DNA of 64,000 nt from Streptomyces rimosus subsp. rimosus (GTDB taxonomy: Bacteria > Actinomycetota > Actinomycetes > Streptomycetales > Streptomycetaceae): positions 62,001 through 126,000 of the forward strand of contig NZ_JOCQ01000007.1 of NCBI RefSeq assembly GCF_000720725.1, in the 5' to 3' direction. A program made the position numbers and the translations under genes. Below the pieces are notes generated by a model that saw nothing but the letters and a program-made list of their open reading frames with translations, made no database searches and was not told the origin of the DNA. Positions 33,785 through 42,617 of the stretch are shown piece by piece (within the stretch, counting starts at the first letter, position 1; each line of letters begins with the position of its first letter).

Positions 33785-34837
33785 ATGTCTTCGACGGAGT
33801 CGACCGGATCGCCGGACACCCGCGCCGTTCTCCCGGTGCCCCCGGCGGGCCGTCCCTCACGCGTCGGCGCGGGGGAGACGGTGCGTTCCGTGAGCCTGCC
33901 CGGCCTGACGCTGAGCGTGCGGGGGGTGCCCGGCGGCCGTGCCGGACTGCCGCCCGCGCTGTACGTCCACGGCCTCGGCGGCTCGTCCCAGAACTGGTCC
34001 GCGCTGATGCCGCTGCTCGCCGACCGGGTCGACGGCGAGGCGCTGGACCTCCCCGGCTTCGGCGACGCGCCGCCGCCGGACGACGGCGACTACTCGGTCT
34101 CCGCGCAGGCGCGGGCGGTCATCCGCTACCTGGACGCGAGCGGCCGCGGCCCCGTCCACCTGGTCGGCAACTCGATGGGCGGCGCGGCGGTCACCCGGGT
34201 GGCGGCGGTCCGCCCGGACCTGGTGCGCACCCTGACGCTGATCTCGCCCGCGCTGCCCGAGCTGCGGCCGCAGCTGACCGCGGTGCCGACCGGGCTGCTC
34301 GCGGTGCCGGGCGTGACCCGGCTGTTCAGCAGGCTGACGCGGGACTGGACGCCGGAGCGGCGCACCCGCGAGGTGCTGGCCCTGTGTTACGGCGACCCCG
34401 CCCTCGTGACCCCGGACGGCTTCACCGCCGCCGCCGAGGAATACGCACGGCGTCTCGAACTCCCGTACTTCTGGGAGGTGATGACGCGCTCCGCGCGGGG
34501 CATCGTCAATGCGTACACGCTCGGCGGACAGCACAATCTGTGGCGGCAGGCACAGCGGGTGCTCGCGCCCACGCTTCTCGTCTACGGTGGGCGCGATCGC
34601 CTGGTCTCCTTCCGTATGGCACGCCGGGCGGCCGCCGCGTTCCGCGGCTCGCGGCTGCTGACGCTGCCGGAGGCGGGGCACGTGGCGATGATGGAGTGCC
34701 CGGAAACGGTGGCGCGGGCCTTCCGCGAGCTGTTGGACGACGAAGCGGCCGCGCACGGCGTGGCCGGGGCGGGCGAGGGCGACGGGGCGGCACGGTCCGC
34801 CGCCGGGGCCGTGTCCGCCGACGTGGGTAGGAGCTGA
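33785..34837 (+). CDS. Alpha/beta hydrolase
   Basis: 350 residues. YVHGLGGSSQNWSALMPLL is the oxyanion region, DLPGFGDAPPP the conserved strand-4 loop, GNSMGGAAVTRVAA the nucleophile elbow (Ser), LVYGGRDRLVS the acid and LPEAGHVAMMECPE the catalytic His. The order and cap size match carboxylesterases and meta-cleavage-product hydrolases; the substrate is unknown. An Ala/Gly/Glu tail of 35 residues ends the protein. TAACAT six bases before the ATG suggests a leaderless transcript. The DUF3152 gene follows nine bases later and has its ribosome-binding site inside this gene, so they are co-transcribed. Confidence 0.88.
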   Translation: MSSTESTGSPDTRAVLPVPPAGRPSRVGAGETVRSVSLPGLTLSVRGVPGGRAGLPPALYVHGLGGSSQNWSALMPLLADRVDGEALDLPGFGDAPPPDDGDYSVSAQARAVIRYLDASGRGPVHLVGNSMGGAAVTRVAAVRPDLVRTLTLISPALPELRPQLTAVPTGLLAVPGVTRLFSRLTRDWTPERRTREVLALCYGDPALVTPDGFTAAAEEYARRLELPYFWEVMTRSARGIVNAYTLGGQHNLWRQAQRVLAPTLLVYGGRDRLVSFRMARRAAAAFRGSRLLTLPEAGHVAMMECPETVARAFRELLDDEAAAHGVAGAGEGDGAARSAAGAVSADVGRS

Positions 34838-34845
34838 CAGGCCGA

Positions 34846-36615
34846 GTGGGACGTCACAGCCGCCGGGGCCCGGCCGCAACCGCCGGTGACACCTCCGGAA
34901 TAGCTGAGGTGGACGGCGCGGGCGGACCCGGCGCGGCTGGTGGCGCCGTCCCCGCTCCCGGGCCGGGTACGGGCCGCCGTCGCCGCCGTCATGCGGAGAC
35001 CGGGACGGAGACCGGGGCGGGGACCGACGGCGGTATCGGCGGTATGTCCGCGGAGTCCGGCGCCGTTCCGGGCGCGTTCTGGGGCGCGACCGCGCCTCGG
35101 GACGCGACCGCACCTCGGGACGCGGCCGTGCCCAGGGCCGCATCCGCGCCTCGCGACACGACCGCGCACGGAGCGTTCCAGCCGGTGCCGCAGCAGCGCG
35201 CGCCCGAGCACGGGCCCGCGCAGGGCGCACTCCGGTACGGATTCGGGCACCCCGCGCCGGGGCGCGACCCGGCGCGTACGTCGGCACACCATCCGGGCGC
35301 GGCGGCGTCACCGCCCACCCCGCAAAGCCCACCGCGCGTGCCGCGTCCGCGTGGCGGCCCGGGCCCGCAGGCGACGCCCACCACTCCGTCCAGCTCGACC
35401 ACCCCGGCACACGGCTTCACGCCCTTCGGGAACGACGCCGGCGAGCGCCCCGCCGCCCGGCCCGCTCCCGAACCGGGCGTGGCCGGCACGGCACCCAACG
35501 GCCCCACCACCACGGGCGCGGGACCGCTCCGGGCGCCGCTCTCCCCCCAGGGCCGCATCCCGACACCGCGCCAGGAGTACGTGGACGCCTTCGACCGCAT
35601 GCCGCGCGGGCAGCGGTCCGGCGGCCTTGAGGACGTGGACGACGATGTGTTCGCGGCCGGTGCCCCGGCGCGCAGACCGGTGCGTCCCGCCGGGCGGCCG
35701 GCGCACTTCGCGCACGCGGCCGACGGGACGCAAGGCGAACCGTACGAGGACACGGATCTCGGCGAACTCGGCGAACCCGACGCCGAGGGGCACCGGTCCG
35801 GCCCCGGCAGGAAGGGCGCCAAGGGCCGTACGTTCACCGGGGTCGCCGCGGCGGCCGTGACCACCGTGCTCGCGGTCGTGGTGGCCGGACAGGTCACCGA
35901 GCAGCAGCAGGACGACGGCAAGCCGCAGGCGCTGGGCGAGGAGGAGCGCACGGCCGACGGCGCCGGGGCCTCGCGCTCGCACACGCGGCCGACGCAGCAG
36001 GCCGCCCCCGTCACGTACGACCAGAAGATGGCGCAGGCCTTCCCGCTGGATCCGAAGCTGACGGCTTCCGGACGGTTCACGCCGGCCGGCGGGGACGCCA
36101 AGGCGCCCGGCCACGGCCGGACCTGGCGCTACCGGGTCGACGTCGAGGAGGGCATGGGTCTCGACGGGCAGCTGTTCGCCGACGCGGTGCACAAGACGCT
36201 CAACGACGAACGGAGCTGGGCGCACGGCGGGCAGCGCACCTTCCAGCGGGTGGGTTCCGGCCACGCCGACTTCGTCATCACGCTGGCCAGCCCGGGCACC
36301 ACCGCCAAGTGGTGCGCCAAGTCCGGGCTCGACACGACCGAGGACAACGTGTCGTGCGACTCCGCGGCGACCGAACGCGTCATGATCAACGCGTACCGGT
36401 GGGCGCAGGGCGCCAAGACCTACGGGCCGGACAAGATGCACGCCTACCGGCAGATGCTCATCAACCACGAGGTGGGCCACCGGCTCGGGCACAACCACGA
36501 GAGCTGCGCGCGGCAGGGCGCCCTGGCGCCGGTGATGATGCAGCAGACCAAGTTCCTGACGACCGACGGCGCGACCTGTCGGCCCAACGCCTGGCCGTTC
36601 CCCGACGGGCACTGA
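34846..36615 (+). CDS. DUF3152 membrane-anchored zincin-like protein
   Basis: 589 residues from GTG. The first 325 are a Pro/Ala/Gly/Thr-rich cytosolic region, followed by one transmembrane helix at about 329-348 (FTGVAAAAVTTVLAVVVAGQ). The extracytoplasmic DUF3152 domain includes GRTWRYRVDVEEGMGLDG, VGSGHADFVITLASPGTTAKWC (here in two pieces in the fold) and NHEVGHRLGHNHESC. The last holds HEVGHRLGHNH (H541, E542, H545, H551), the metzincin pattern HExxHxxGxxH. Two pairs of Cys may form disulphides. Proteolysis of surface proteins is inferred. Rv3207c in M. tuberculosis is the counterpart. The N-terminal tail is far longer than usual. Confidence 0.88.
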   Translation: MGRHSRRGPAATAGDTSGIAEVDGAGGPGAAGGAVPAPGPGTGRRRRRHAETGTETGAGTDGGIGGMSAESGAVPGAFWGATAPRDATAPRDAAVPRAASAPRDTTAHGAFQPVPQQRAPEHGPAQGALRYGFGHPAPGRDPARTSAHHPGAAASPPTPQSPPRVPRPRGGPGPQATPTTPSSSTTPAHGFTPFGNDAGERPAARPAPEPGVAGTAPNGPTTTGAGPLRAPLSPQGRIPTPRQEYVDAFDRMPRGQRSGGLEDVDDDVFAAGAPARRPVRPAGRPAHFAHAADGTQGEPYEDTDLGELGEPDAEGHRSGPGRKGAKGRTFTGVAAAAVTTVLAVVVAGQVTEQQQDDGKPQALGEEERTADGAGASRSHTRPTQQAAPVTYDQKMAQAFPLDPKLTASGRFTPAGGDAKAPGHGRTWRYRVDVEEGMGLDGQLFADAVHKTLNDERSWAHGGQRTFQRVGSGHADFVITLASPGTTAKWCAKSGLDTTEDNVSCDSAATERVMINAYRWAQGAKTYGPDKMHAYRQMLINHEVGHRLGHNHESCARQGALAPVMMQQTKFLTTDGATCRPNAWPFPDGH

Positions 36616-36625
36616 ATCACTATGT

Positions 36626-36640
36626 GAGACGAATCGTCTC
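36626..36640. promoter_or_regulatory. 15-bp palindrome before the Cys-Cys ORF
   Basis: GAGACGA-A-TCGTCTC is a perfect inverted repeat with a one-base centre. It lies 10 bases after the DUF3152 stop and 47 bases before the leader ORF. It could be an operator of the transporter operon or a short terminator stem; the central base and 7-bp arms favour a dimeric repressor site. Confidence 0.45.
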
Positions 36641-36687
36641 CCGTGCCGGGACGCTTTTGCCATCGGCCGTCCGTTCGTGATGTCTTC

Positions 36688-36789
36688 ATGCCCATGCCGC
36701 ACCCTGCCCACGCCCCCGAGCGCGCCGCCTTCGAGCTGGCGCTGATCGGCGTGTCCGCGCAGTCCGTGGCCGACATCCACTGTTGCTGA
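36688..36789 (+). CDS. Putative cysteine-responsive leader peptide
   Basis: 33 residues, MPMPHPAHAPERAAFELALI to VADIHCC, ending in two Cys codons (TGT TGC) directly before TGA. A second ATG at 36694 is possible. The layout matches actinobacterial cysteine uORFs, short leaders with terminal Cys-Cys that slow translation when cysteine is scarce and so control the downstream genes. Here the next gene is the substrate-binding protein of a peptide ABC importer 210 bases on, with GC-rich inverted repeats between, such as CCCCGGGCCGGGG (36869-36881). I do not see a clear ribosome-binding site, which also fits leaderless uORFs. Regulation is inferred. Confidence 0.6.
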   Translation: MPMPHPAHAPERAAFELALIGVSAQSVADIHCC

Positions 36790-36999
36790 GGCCCGTCCCC
36801 GGCCGCGCGGAAGCGCGCCGCGACGGCCCGCGCACCGCGGGTCCGTATCTATCGCGGCGACGTGTGACCCCGGGCCGGGGCATCCCCCGCGTCCGCACGT
36901 CTTACACCCGAACGTGTCCGCAGGGGCGGTCCCGCGCCTCCTCGCGCTCCTGTCGCCGCCTTCCGTGGGTACGTCCCGCCGCGAAAGAAGGCACCCGCC

Positions 37000-38757
37000 A
37001 TGGCCGAGCCGTCCCGTAACCGATCTCTTTCCGCAGTCACCGCCGGACGCGTCACCCCCAGACGCGTGGCCGCCGCCGCGGTGACCGTCGCACTGGCCGT
37101 CGGGGCCACCGCCTGCGGCCCCGAGGACGCCACCGCGGGCGGCGGCGCGGGCGCCGCGCCGGCCAAGGGCGGCACGCTCACCGTCCTGAACTCCCAGCCG
37201 CAGACGAACTTCGACCCGGCGCGCCTGTACACCTCCGGCGGCGGCAAGGTACCGACGCTGGTCTTCCGTACGCTGACCACCCGCAACCGGGAGAACGGCG
37301 CGGCCGGCGCCAAGGCCGTGCCGGACCTCGCCACCGACACCGGGCGGCCCAGCGAGAACGCCACGGTGTGGACGTACACGCTCAAGGACGGTCTCAAGTT
37401 CGAGGACGGTTCGCCGATCACCAGCGCCGACATCAAATACGGCATCGAGCGCTCCTTCGCCGCCGAACTTTCCGGCGGCGCGCCGTATCTGCGGGACTGG
37501 CTGGTGGGCGGGGAAAGCTACCAGGGGCCGTACAAGGACAGGAGCAAGGACGGGCTCAAGTCCATCGAGACGCCGGACGCGAAGACCATCGTCTTCCGCC
37601 TGAAGAAGCCCGAAGGCGAATTCCCGCTGCTCGCCACGCAGACGCAGTTCGCACCGGTGCCGAAGGCGAAGGACACGGGCACGAAATACGAGGAGCACCC
37701 CGTCTCCTCGGGCCCGTACAAGGTCGTCAAGAACACCGGGGACGGCGAGCACCTCGTCCTGGAACGCAATCCGCACTGGTCCGGGAAGACCGACTCCGAA
37801 CGGCACGCCTACCCCGACACCATCGATGTGAAATCGGGCCTGGATTCCGCGGTCATCAATCAGCGGCTGGCCACCGGTGCAGGTCCGGACGCCGCCGCGG
37901 TGACCACCGACACCAACCTCGGCCCGGCCGAACTCGCCCGGATCGGGGGCGACAAGGAACTCGGCAAGCGGGTCGGCACCGGCCACTTCGGCTACACCAA
38001 TTACCTCGCCTTCAACCCGAAGGTGAAGCCTTTCGACAACCCCAAGGTGCGCCAGGCCGTCGCCTACGCCGTCAACCGGCAGAGCGTGGTGAACGCCGCG
38101 GGCGGCTCCGCGCTCGCCGAACCGGCCACCACCTTCCTGCCGAACGGCACGTCCTTCGGCCACACCCCGTACGACCCGTTCCCGGCCGGCCGCACCGGAA
38201 ATCCGGCGAAGGCGAGGGAACTGCTCAAGGAGGCCGGTTACGAGAACGGCCTGAGCATCACCCTCACCCACTCCACCGCGAAGAACTTCGAAACCAGCCC
38301 GGAAATCGCCACCGCCGTCCAGGAAGCCCTGAAGAAGGCCGGGATAACCGTCAAGCTCCAGGGGCTGGAGGAGAACGACTACAAGGAGAAGGTGCACAGC
38401 GTCGACGACGAACCGGGGCTGTTCATCGGCGGCTGGGGAGCGGACTGGCCGTCCGGCGGCCCGTTCCTTGCGCCCATCTTCGACGGTCGGCAGATCGTCC
38501 GCGATGCTTCCAACTTCAACCATGCGCAGCTCGACGATCCGGCGGTCAACCACGAGATCGACGAGATCAACCAGCTGACCGACCTGACGGCGGCGGCCGG
38601 CCGGTGGGGCGCGCTGGACAAGAAGGTCGGCGAACAGGCCCTGTCCGTACCGCTGTTCCACCCCGTGTACAAGCGCCTGTACGGCAAGGACATCAAGAAT
38701 GTCGTCATCAGCGACTGGGACGGCGTGCTGGACATCTCGCAGGTCTCGGTCAAGTGA
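37000..38757 (+). CDS. Oligopeptide ABC transporter substrate-binding lipoprotein
   Basis: 585 residues of the SBP family 5 (OppA/DppA/NikA). A basic n-region and hydrophobic core end in the lipobox ATAC with C39 as the lipidation site. The mature protein opens KGGTLTVLNSQPQTNFDPAR and has LKDGLKFEDGSPITSADIKY, the family signature, then DNPKVRQAVAYAVNRQ and the typical C-terminal WGADWPSGGPFLAP. It captures peptides (or a related solute) outside the membrane for the two permeases encoded next. GAAAGAAGG precedes the ATG. The stop overlaps the permease GTG by four bases. Substrate is unknown; the upstream Cys-Cys ORF hints at a sulfur-containing peptide. Confidence 0.93.
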   Translation: MAEPSRNRSLSAVTAGRVTPRRVAAAAVTVALAVGATACGPEDATAGGGAGAAPAKGGTLTVLNSQPQTNFDPARLYTSGGGKVPTLVFRTLTTRNRENGAAGAKAVPDLATDTGRPSENATVWTYTLKDGLKFEDGSPITSADIKYGIERSFAAELSGGAPYLRDWLVGGESYQGPYKDRSKDGLKSIETPDAKTIVFRLKKPEGEFPLLATQTQFAPVPKAKDTGTKYEEHPVSSGPYKVVKNTGDGEHLVLERNPHWSGKTDSERHAYPDTIDVKSGLDSAVINQRLATGAGPDAAAVTTDTNLGPAELARIGGDKELGKRVGTGHFGYTNYLAFNPKVKPFDNPKVRQAVAYAVNRQSVVNAAGGSALAEPATTFLPNGTSFGHTPYDPFPAGRTGNPAKARELLKEAGYENGLSITLTHSTAKNFETSPEIATAVQEALKKAGITVKLQGLEENDYKEKVHSVDDEPGLFIGGWGADWPSGGPFLAPIFDGRQIVRDASNFNHAQLDDPAVNHEIDEINQLTDLTAAAGRWGALDKKVGEQALSVPLFHPVYKRLYGKDIKNVVISDWDGVLDISQVSVK

Positions 38758-39764
38758 CGACAGCACCCGAAGCGACGCCTGGTTCCGGCGTGACGCCCCG
38801 TCAACGCGGCGCCGTGTGGCGGCGGCTGCGGCAGCAGTCCGCCGCCGTCGCCTCCGCCGCCATCCTCCTCGCGCTCGTCCTGCTCGCCCTCGCCGCCCCG
38901 CTGCTCGCGGCGCTGGCGGGCCAGGACCCGACCACGTACCACGACGACCTGATCGACTCCGCGCGCGGCGGCGTACCGCTCGGCCCGTACGGCGGGATCA
39001 GCGGCGACCACTGGCTGGGCGTCGAACCCGGCACCGGCCGGGACATGTTCGCCCGGCTGCTGTACGGGGCCCGGATCTCGCTGCTCATCGCGCTCGGCGC
39101 CACGGCCGTACAGGTCGTGATCGGCCTGGCGGTCGGCCTCGCCGCGGGCCTGGGCCACCGGCTCGCGGACCAGGTGCTCTCCCGGTTCACCGAGGTGCTG
39201 GCCGCGCTGCCCATGCTCGTCATCGCGATCTCGCTGACCGCGATCGTGCCTGCCGACTTCCCCCGCCCGCTGCTGCTGGTGCTGGTCATCGGGCTGCTGG
39301 GCTGGTTCGGCACCTCCCGGATCGTGCGCGCCCGCACCCTCGCCATGAAGAAGCTGGACCATGTGGCGGCGGCCCGGCTGGGCGGCTCGGGGCCCCTGCG
39401 CGTGGCGCGCCGCGAGCTGCTGCCCGCGCTCGCCGCGCCGGTGATCACCTACGCGGCGGTCCTGGTGCCCGGCAACATCGTCGTGGAGGCGTCGCTGTCC
39501 TTCCTGGGCATCGGCGTCAAACCGCCCACCGCGTCCTGGGGTCAGATGCTGTCCACCGCGACGGTCTGGTTCCGGGCCGATCCGATGTACGTCCTGCTCC
39601 CGGCGGGCTGCCTGCTGCTGACCGTCCTGGCGTTCACCGTCCTCGGCGACGCGGTCCGTACGGCGCTCGATCCGCGCGAGCGCTCCCGGCTGCGGGTCGG
39701 CACCCACTCGGCCCGTACGGGGCGCTCGGCGGACGCCGCTCGTGAGAAGGAGGCGGCCGTATGA
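38754..39764 (+). CDS. Oligopeptide ABC transporter permease, DppC type
   Basis: 336 residues from a GTG that overlaps the substrate-binding gene stop (GTGA). An N-terminal helix SAAVASAAILLALVLLALA, an extracytoplasmic loop containing DDLIDSARGG and HWLGVEPGTGRDMFARLLYG (the DppC signature, here HWLG.D..GRD), then five more helices. The EAA loop for the ATPase reads DHVAAARLGGSGPLRVARRE. The SLSFLGIGVKPP block and WGQML near the C-terminus are typical of the C-type subunit. A polar tail of 25 residues ends with the ribosome-binding site of the next gene. It forms a heterodimer with the following permease. Confidence 0.93.
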   Translation: MTTAPEATPGSGVTPRQRGAVWRRLRQQSAAVASAAILLALVLLALAAPLLAALAGQDPTTYHDDLIDSARGGVPLGPYGGISGDHWLGVEPGTGRDMFARLLYGARISLLIALGATAVQVVIGLAVGLAAGLGHRLADQVLSRFTEVLAALPMLVIAISLTAIVPADFPRPLLLVLVIGLLGWFGTSRIVRARTLAMKKLDHVAAARLGGSGPLRVARRELLPALAAPVITYAAVLVPGNIVVEASLSFLGIGVKPPTASWGQMLSTATVWFRADPMYVLLPAGCLLLTVLAFTVLGDAVRTALDPRERSRLRVGTHSARTGRSADAAREKEAAV

Positions 39765-40750
39765 CCGGCTACGCCCTGCGCCGGCTGGGCGGCGCGCTCG
39801 TCGTCCTCTTCCTGCTGACGGTCGCCGTCTACGCGCTCTTCTACGTGGCGCCCGGCGACCCCGCCAAACTGGCCTGCGGCCCGCGCTGCAACCCGGGACA
39901 GATCCAGCAGGTACGGGAACGGCTGGAGCTGGACGCCCCGCTCCTGACGCAGTACCTGCACTTCCTCCAGGGGCTGGTGGCCGGCCGCGACTTCTCGTCC
40001 GGCACCGCCGTACTGCACTGCGACGCACCCTGCCTCGGCCTCTCCTACCAGAGCGGCACCCCGGTCACCGAGCTGCTGGGCGACCGGCTGCCGGTCACCG
40101 CGTCCCTCGCCCTCGGCGCGATGGTGCTCTGGCTGCTGCTCGGCGTCGGCACCGGACTGCTGTCCGCGCTGCGCCGCGGCGGCACCACGGAACGCGTCCT
40201 GACCGGCCTGACCCTCGTCGGCACCGCCACCCCGGTCTTCATCACCGGGCTCCTGCTGCTGATGGTCTTCTGCGCGTACCTGCGATGGCTGCCGTTCCCC
40301 TCCTACGTCCCGCTGTCCGAGGACCCCGAGCAGTGGGCCTGGAACCTGCTGCTGCCCTGGACGGCGCTGGCGTTGCTGGAATCCGCCAAGTACGCCCGGC
40401 TGACCCGTGCCTCGACGCTGGAGACGCTGGCCGAGGACCACATCCGCACCTTCCGCGCGTACGGCGTGCGGGAACGTTCCGTCGTCACCCGGCACGCGCT
40501 GCGCGGCGCGCTGCCGCCCGTCATCGCGCTCACCGCGCTCGACCTCGGCACGATGTTCGGAGGCGCGATGCTCACCGAGACCCTCTTCGGGCTGCCGGGC
40601 ATCGGGCAGCTCCTGGTCCACTCGGTGCGGGTCATCGACCTGCCCGTGGTCGTCGGCGTGGTGCTGGGCACCGGCGCGGCCGTCGTCGTCGCCGGCGTGG
40701 TGGCGGACATCCTCTACGCACTCGCCGACCGAAGGGTGGCACTGACATGA
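39761..40750 (+). CDS. Oligopeptide ABC transporter permease, DppB type
   Basis: 329 residues. The ATG overlaps the previous stop by four bases, with GAGAAGGAGG upstream. First helix LGGALVVLFLLTVAVYALFY, then APGDPAKLACG, the B-type signature (PGDP). The periplasmic loop carries an inserted pair of cysteines (ACGPRCNPG) and another pair in VLHCDAPCLGLSY, four Cys outside the membrane that could form two disulphides. This is unusual for DppB. The EAA loop reads DHIRTFRAYGVRERSVVTRH. ETLFGLPGIGQLLVHSVRVID closes the core. Gene order SBP-C-B-ATPase differs from the usual A-B-C-D-F. Confidence 0.92.
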   Translation: MTGYALRRLGGALVVLFLLTVAVYALFYVAPGDPAKLACGPRCNPGQIQQVRERLELDAPLLTQYLHFLQGLVAGRDFSSGTAVLHCDAPCLGLSYQSGTPVTELLGDRLPVTASLALGAMVLWLLLGVGTGLLSALRRGGTTERVLTGLTLVGTATPVFITGLLLLMVFCAYLRWLPFPSYVPLSEDPEQWAWNLLLPWTALALLESAKYARLTRASTLETLAEDHIRTFRAYGVRERSVVTRHALRGALPPVIALTALDLGTMFGGAMLTETLFGLPGIGQLLVHSVRVIDLPVVVGVVLGTGAAVVVAGVVADILYALADRRVALT

Positions 40751-42426
40751 CATCCGCAGACGCTTCCCGAGCGGCGGCGGACCTTCTGGTGGAGGTCCGG
40801 GACCTGTCGGTCACCTTCCACGCCGGCGGTGACGGCGGTTCCGCCGTGCAGGCCGTGGACGGCCTCTCCTTCACGCTCGCCCCGGGGCGAGCCCTGGGCA
40901 TCGTCGGCGAGTCCGGCTCCGGCAAGTCCACCGTCGCGGCCGCCCTGCTGGATCTGCACCGGGGGACCGGAGCGCGGGTCGGCGGTACGGTACGGGTCGC
41001 CGGTACGGACGTACGGGCGGCCGACGAGCGCGAACTGCGGCGGCTGCGCGGCGGCCGGGCCGCGATGGTCTTCCAGGACCCGCTGTCCTCGCTCGACCCG
41101 TACTACGCGATCGGGGACCAGATAGCCGAGGTCCACCGGGTGCACCGGCCGGACGTCTCCCGGCGCGCGGCCCGCGCCCGCGCCGTCGAGGTGCTGGAGC
41201 GCGTCGGCATCGCGGACGCCCCCCGGCGCGCCCGCTCGCGGCCGCACGAATTCAGCGGGGGCATGCGCCAGCGCGCGTTGCTCGCCATGGCGCTCGCCTG
41301 CGAACCGCGCCTGCTGATCGCCGACGAGCCGACCACCGCGCTGGACGTCACCGTGCAGGCGCAGATCCTCGACCTGCTGCACGACCTGCGGGCCGAGACC
41401 GGCATGGGGCTGCTCCTGGTCACCCACGACCTGGGCGTGGTCGCGGGCAGTGTGGACGAGGTGCTGGTGATGCGCGGCGGTCGGGCGGTGGAGCACGGCG
41501 CCGTCGGCGAGGTGCTGCGCACGCCGCGCGAGCCGTACACGAAGGAACTGCTCGCGGCGGTGCCCCGGGTGGACGCCGAACCGGCCGTACGCGGCGCGCG
41601 CGGCACCCGCGGCGCGGACGGCGTCCTGCTCGAAGCCGTCGGGCTGCGGCGGGAGTTCGGCGGGCGGCGGAACCGTACGACCGCTGTCGACGAGGTCTCG
41701 CTGACCGTACGGGAAGGGGAGACCGTCGGCCTCGTCGGCGAGTCGGGCAGCGGCAAGACGACGCTCGGGCGGATGCTCGTACGACTGCTGGACCCGACCG
41801 CCGGGACGCTGCGCTACCGGGGCCAGGACATCGGCGCCCTCGGTGACCGCGAACTGCGGCCGATCCGCAGCGAGTTGCAGATGGTCTTCCAGGATCCGGT
41901 GTCCTCGCTCAACCCGCGGCGCAGCATCGGTGAATCGGTCGCCGACCCGCTGCGCGCGGCCGGCGGACGGGACGACGCGCGCGTGGTGCGCCGGGCGTGC
42001 GAACTGCTGGAGCGGGTCGGCCTGGACCCGGCGTGGTACCACCGCTACCCGCACGAGTTCAGCGGCGGACAGCGGCAGCGCGTCGGCATCGCGCGGGCGC
42101 TCGCCCCCGGCCCCCGGCTGCTGGTCTGCGACGAGCCGGTCTCGGCGCTGGACGTCACCACCCAGGCGCAGATCATGGAACTCCTCGGTGAGCTGCGGCG
42201 GGACCTGGGCCTGTCGCTGGTCTTCATCGCGCACGACCTGGCGGTGGTGCGGGCGGTCAGCGACCGGGTCGCGGTGATGCGCGGCGGCCGGATCGTGGAG
42301 GAGGGCCCCACCGGGGAGGTCTACGGGCGTCCCACGCACCCGTACACGAAGGGCCTGCTGGCGGCGGTGCCCGTACTCGACCCGGAGGTGTCCGCGGACC
42401 GCCGGGCGCTGCGGGCCACGGCGTGA
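40747..42426 (+). CDS. Fused DppD-DppF type ABC ATPase
   Basis: 559 residues holding both ATPase units in one chain. First domain: Walker A GESGSGKS at 54-61, signature EFSGGMRQR, Walker B LLIADEPTTALDV. Second: GESGSGKT at 331-338, EFSGGQRQR, LLVCDEPVSALDV. Both carry the oligopeptide-family C-terminal extension (PREPYTKELLAAVPR and PTHPYTKGLLAAVP), but the cysteine-rich Fe-S motif of some DppD proteins is missing. The ATG overlaps the permease stop (ATGA). It energises peptide uptake. A linker of about 25 residues joins the halves. Hairpins follow the stop. Confidence 0.93.
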   Translation: MTSADASRAAADLLVEVRDLSVTFHAGGDGGSAVQAVDGLSFTLAPGRALGIVGESGSGKSTVAAALLDLHRGTGARVGGTVRVAGTDVRAADERELRRLRGGRAAMVFQDPLSSLDPYYAIGDQIAEVHRVHRPDVSRRAARARAVEVLERVGIADAPRRARSRPHEFSGGMRQRALLAMALACEPRLLIADEPTTALDVTVQAQILDLLHDLRAETGMGLLLVTHDLGVVAGSVDEVLVMRGGRAVEHGAVGEVLRTPREPYTKELLAAVPRVDAEPAVRGARGTRGADGVLLEAVGLRREFGGRRNRTTAVDEVSLTVREGETVGLVGESGSGKTTLGRMLVRLLDPTAGTLRYRGQDIGALGDRELRPIRSELQMVFQDPVSSLNPRRSIGESVADPLRAAGGRDDARVVRRACELLERVGLDPAWYHRYPHEFSGGQRQRVGIARALAPGPRLLVCDEPVSALDVTTQAQIMELLGELRRDLGLSLVFIAHDLAVVRAVSDRVAVMRGGRIVEEGPTGEVYGRPTHPYTKGLLAAVPVLDPEVSADRRALRATA

Positions 42427-42452
42427 GCGGCACATAGCGCGCCAGAACGCCC

Positions 42453-42514
42453 ACCGGGGTGGAAAGTTACGTCTCTTCACCCCTTCCGGTGGCGCGACGG
42501 ACAACCGTCCGTCG
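42453..42514 (+). terminator. Two hairpins after the ABC operon
   Basis: An imperfect hairpin (42453-42490, ACCGG...CCGGT outside and GGGTG...CACCC inside) is followed by a perfect one (42495-42514, CGACGGAC/GTCCGTCG with an AACC loop). Together they probably end the importer transcript; the second could instead be an operator of the glycosyltransferase cluster. Confidence 0.55.
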
Positions 42515-42617
42515 TGTCACCGGGATCTCTGCGTAGCTTCTTCCTGCAGGTAGCGGCGGGCCTCCCAGGGGCGGCCGCCGTCGTCCGACGCCTATCAGGG
42601 AGAACGGGGGTGCACTC

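Noticed and set aside
35308..38766. 1152-codon minus-strand open frame
   Set aside because: Antisense to DUF3152 and the substrate-binding gene; no recognisable domains.
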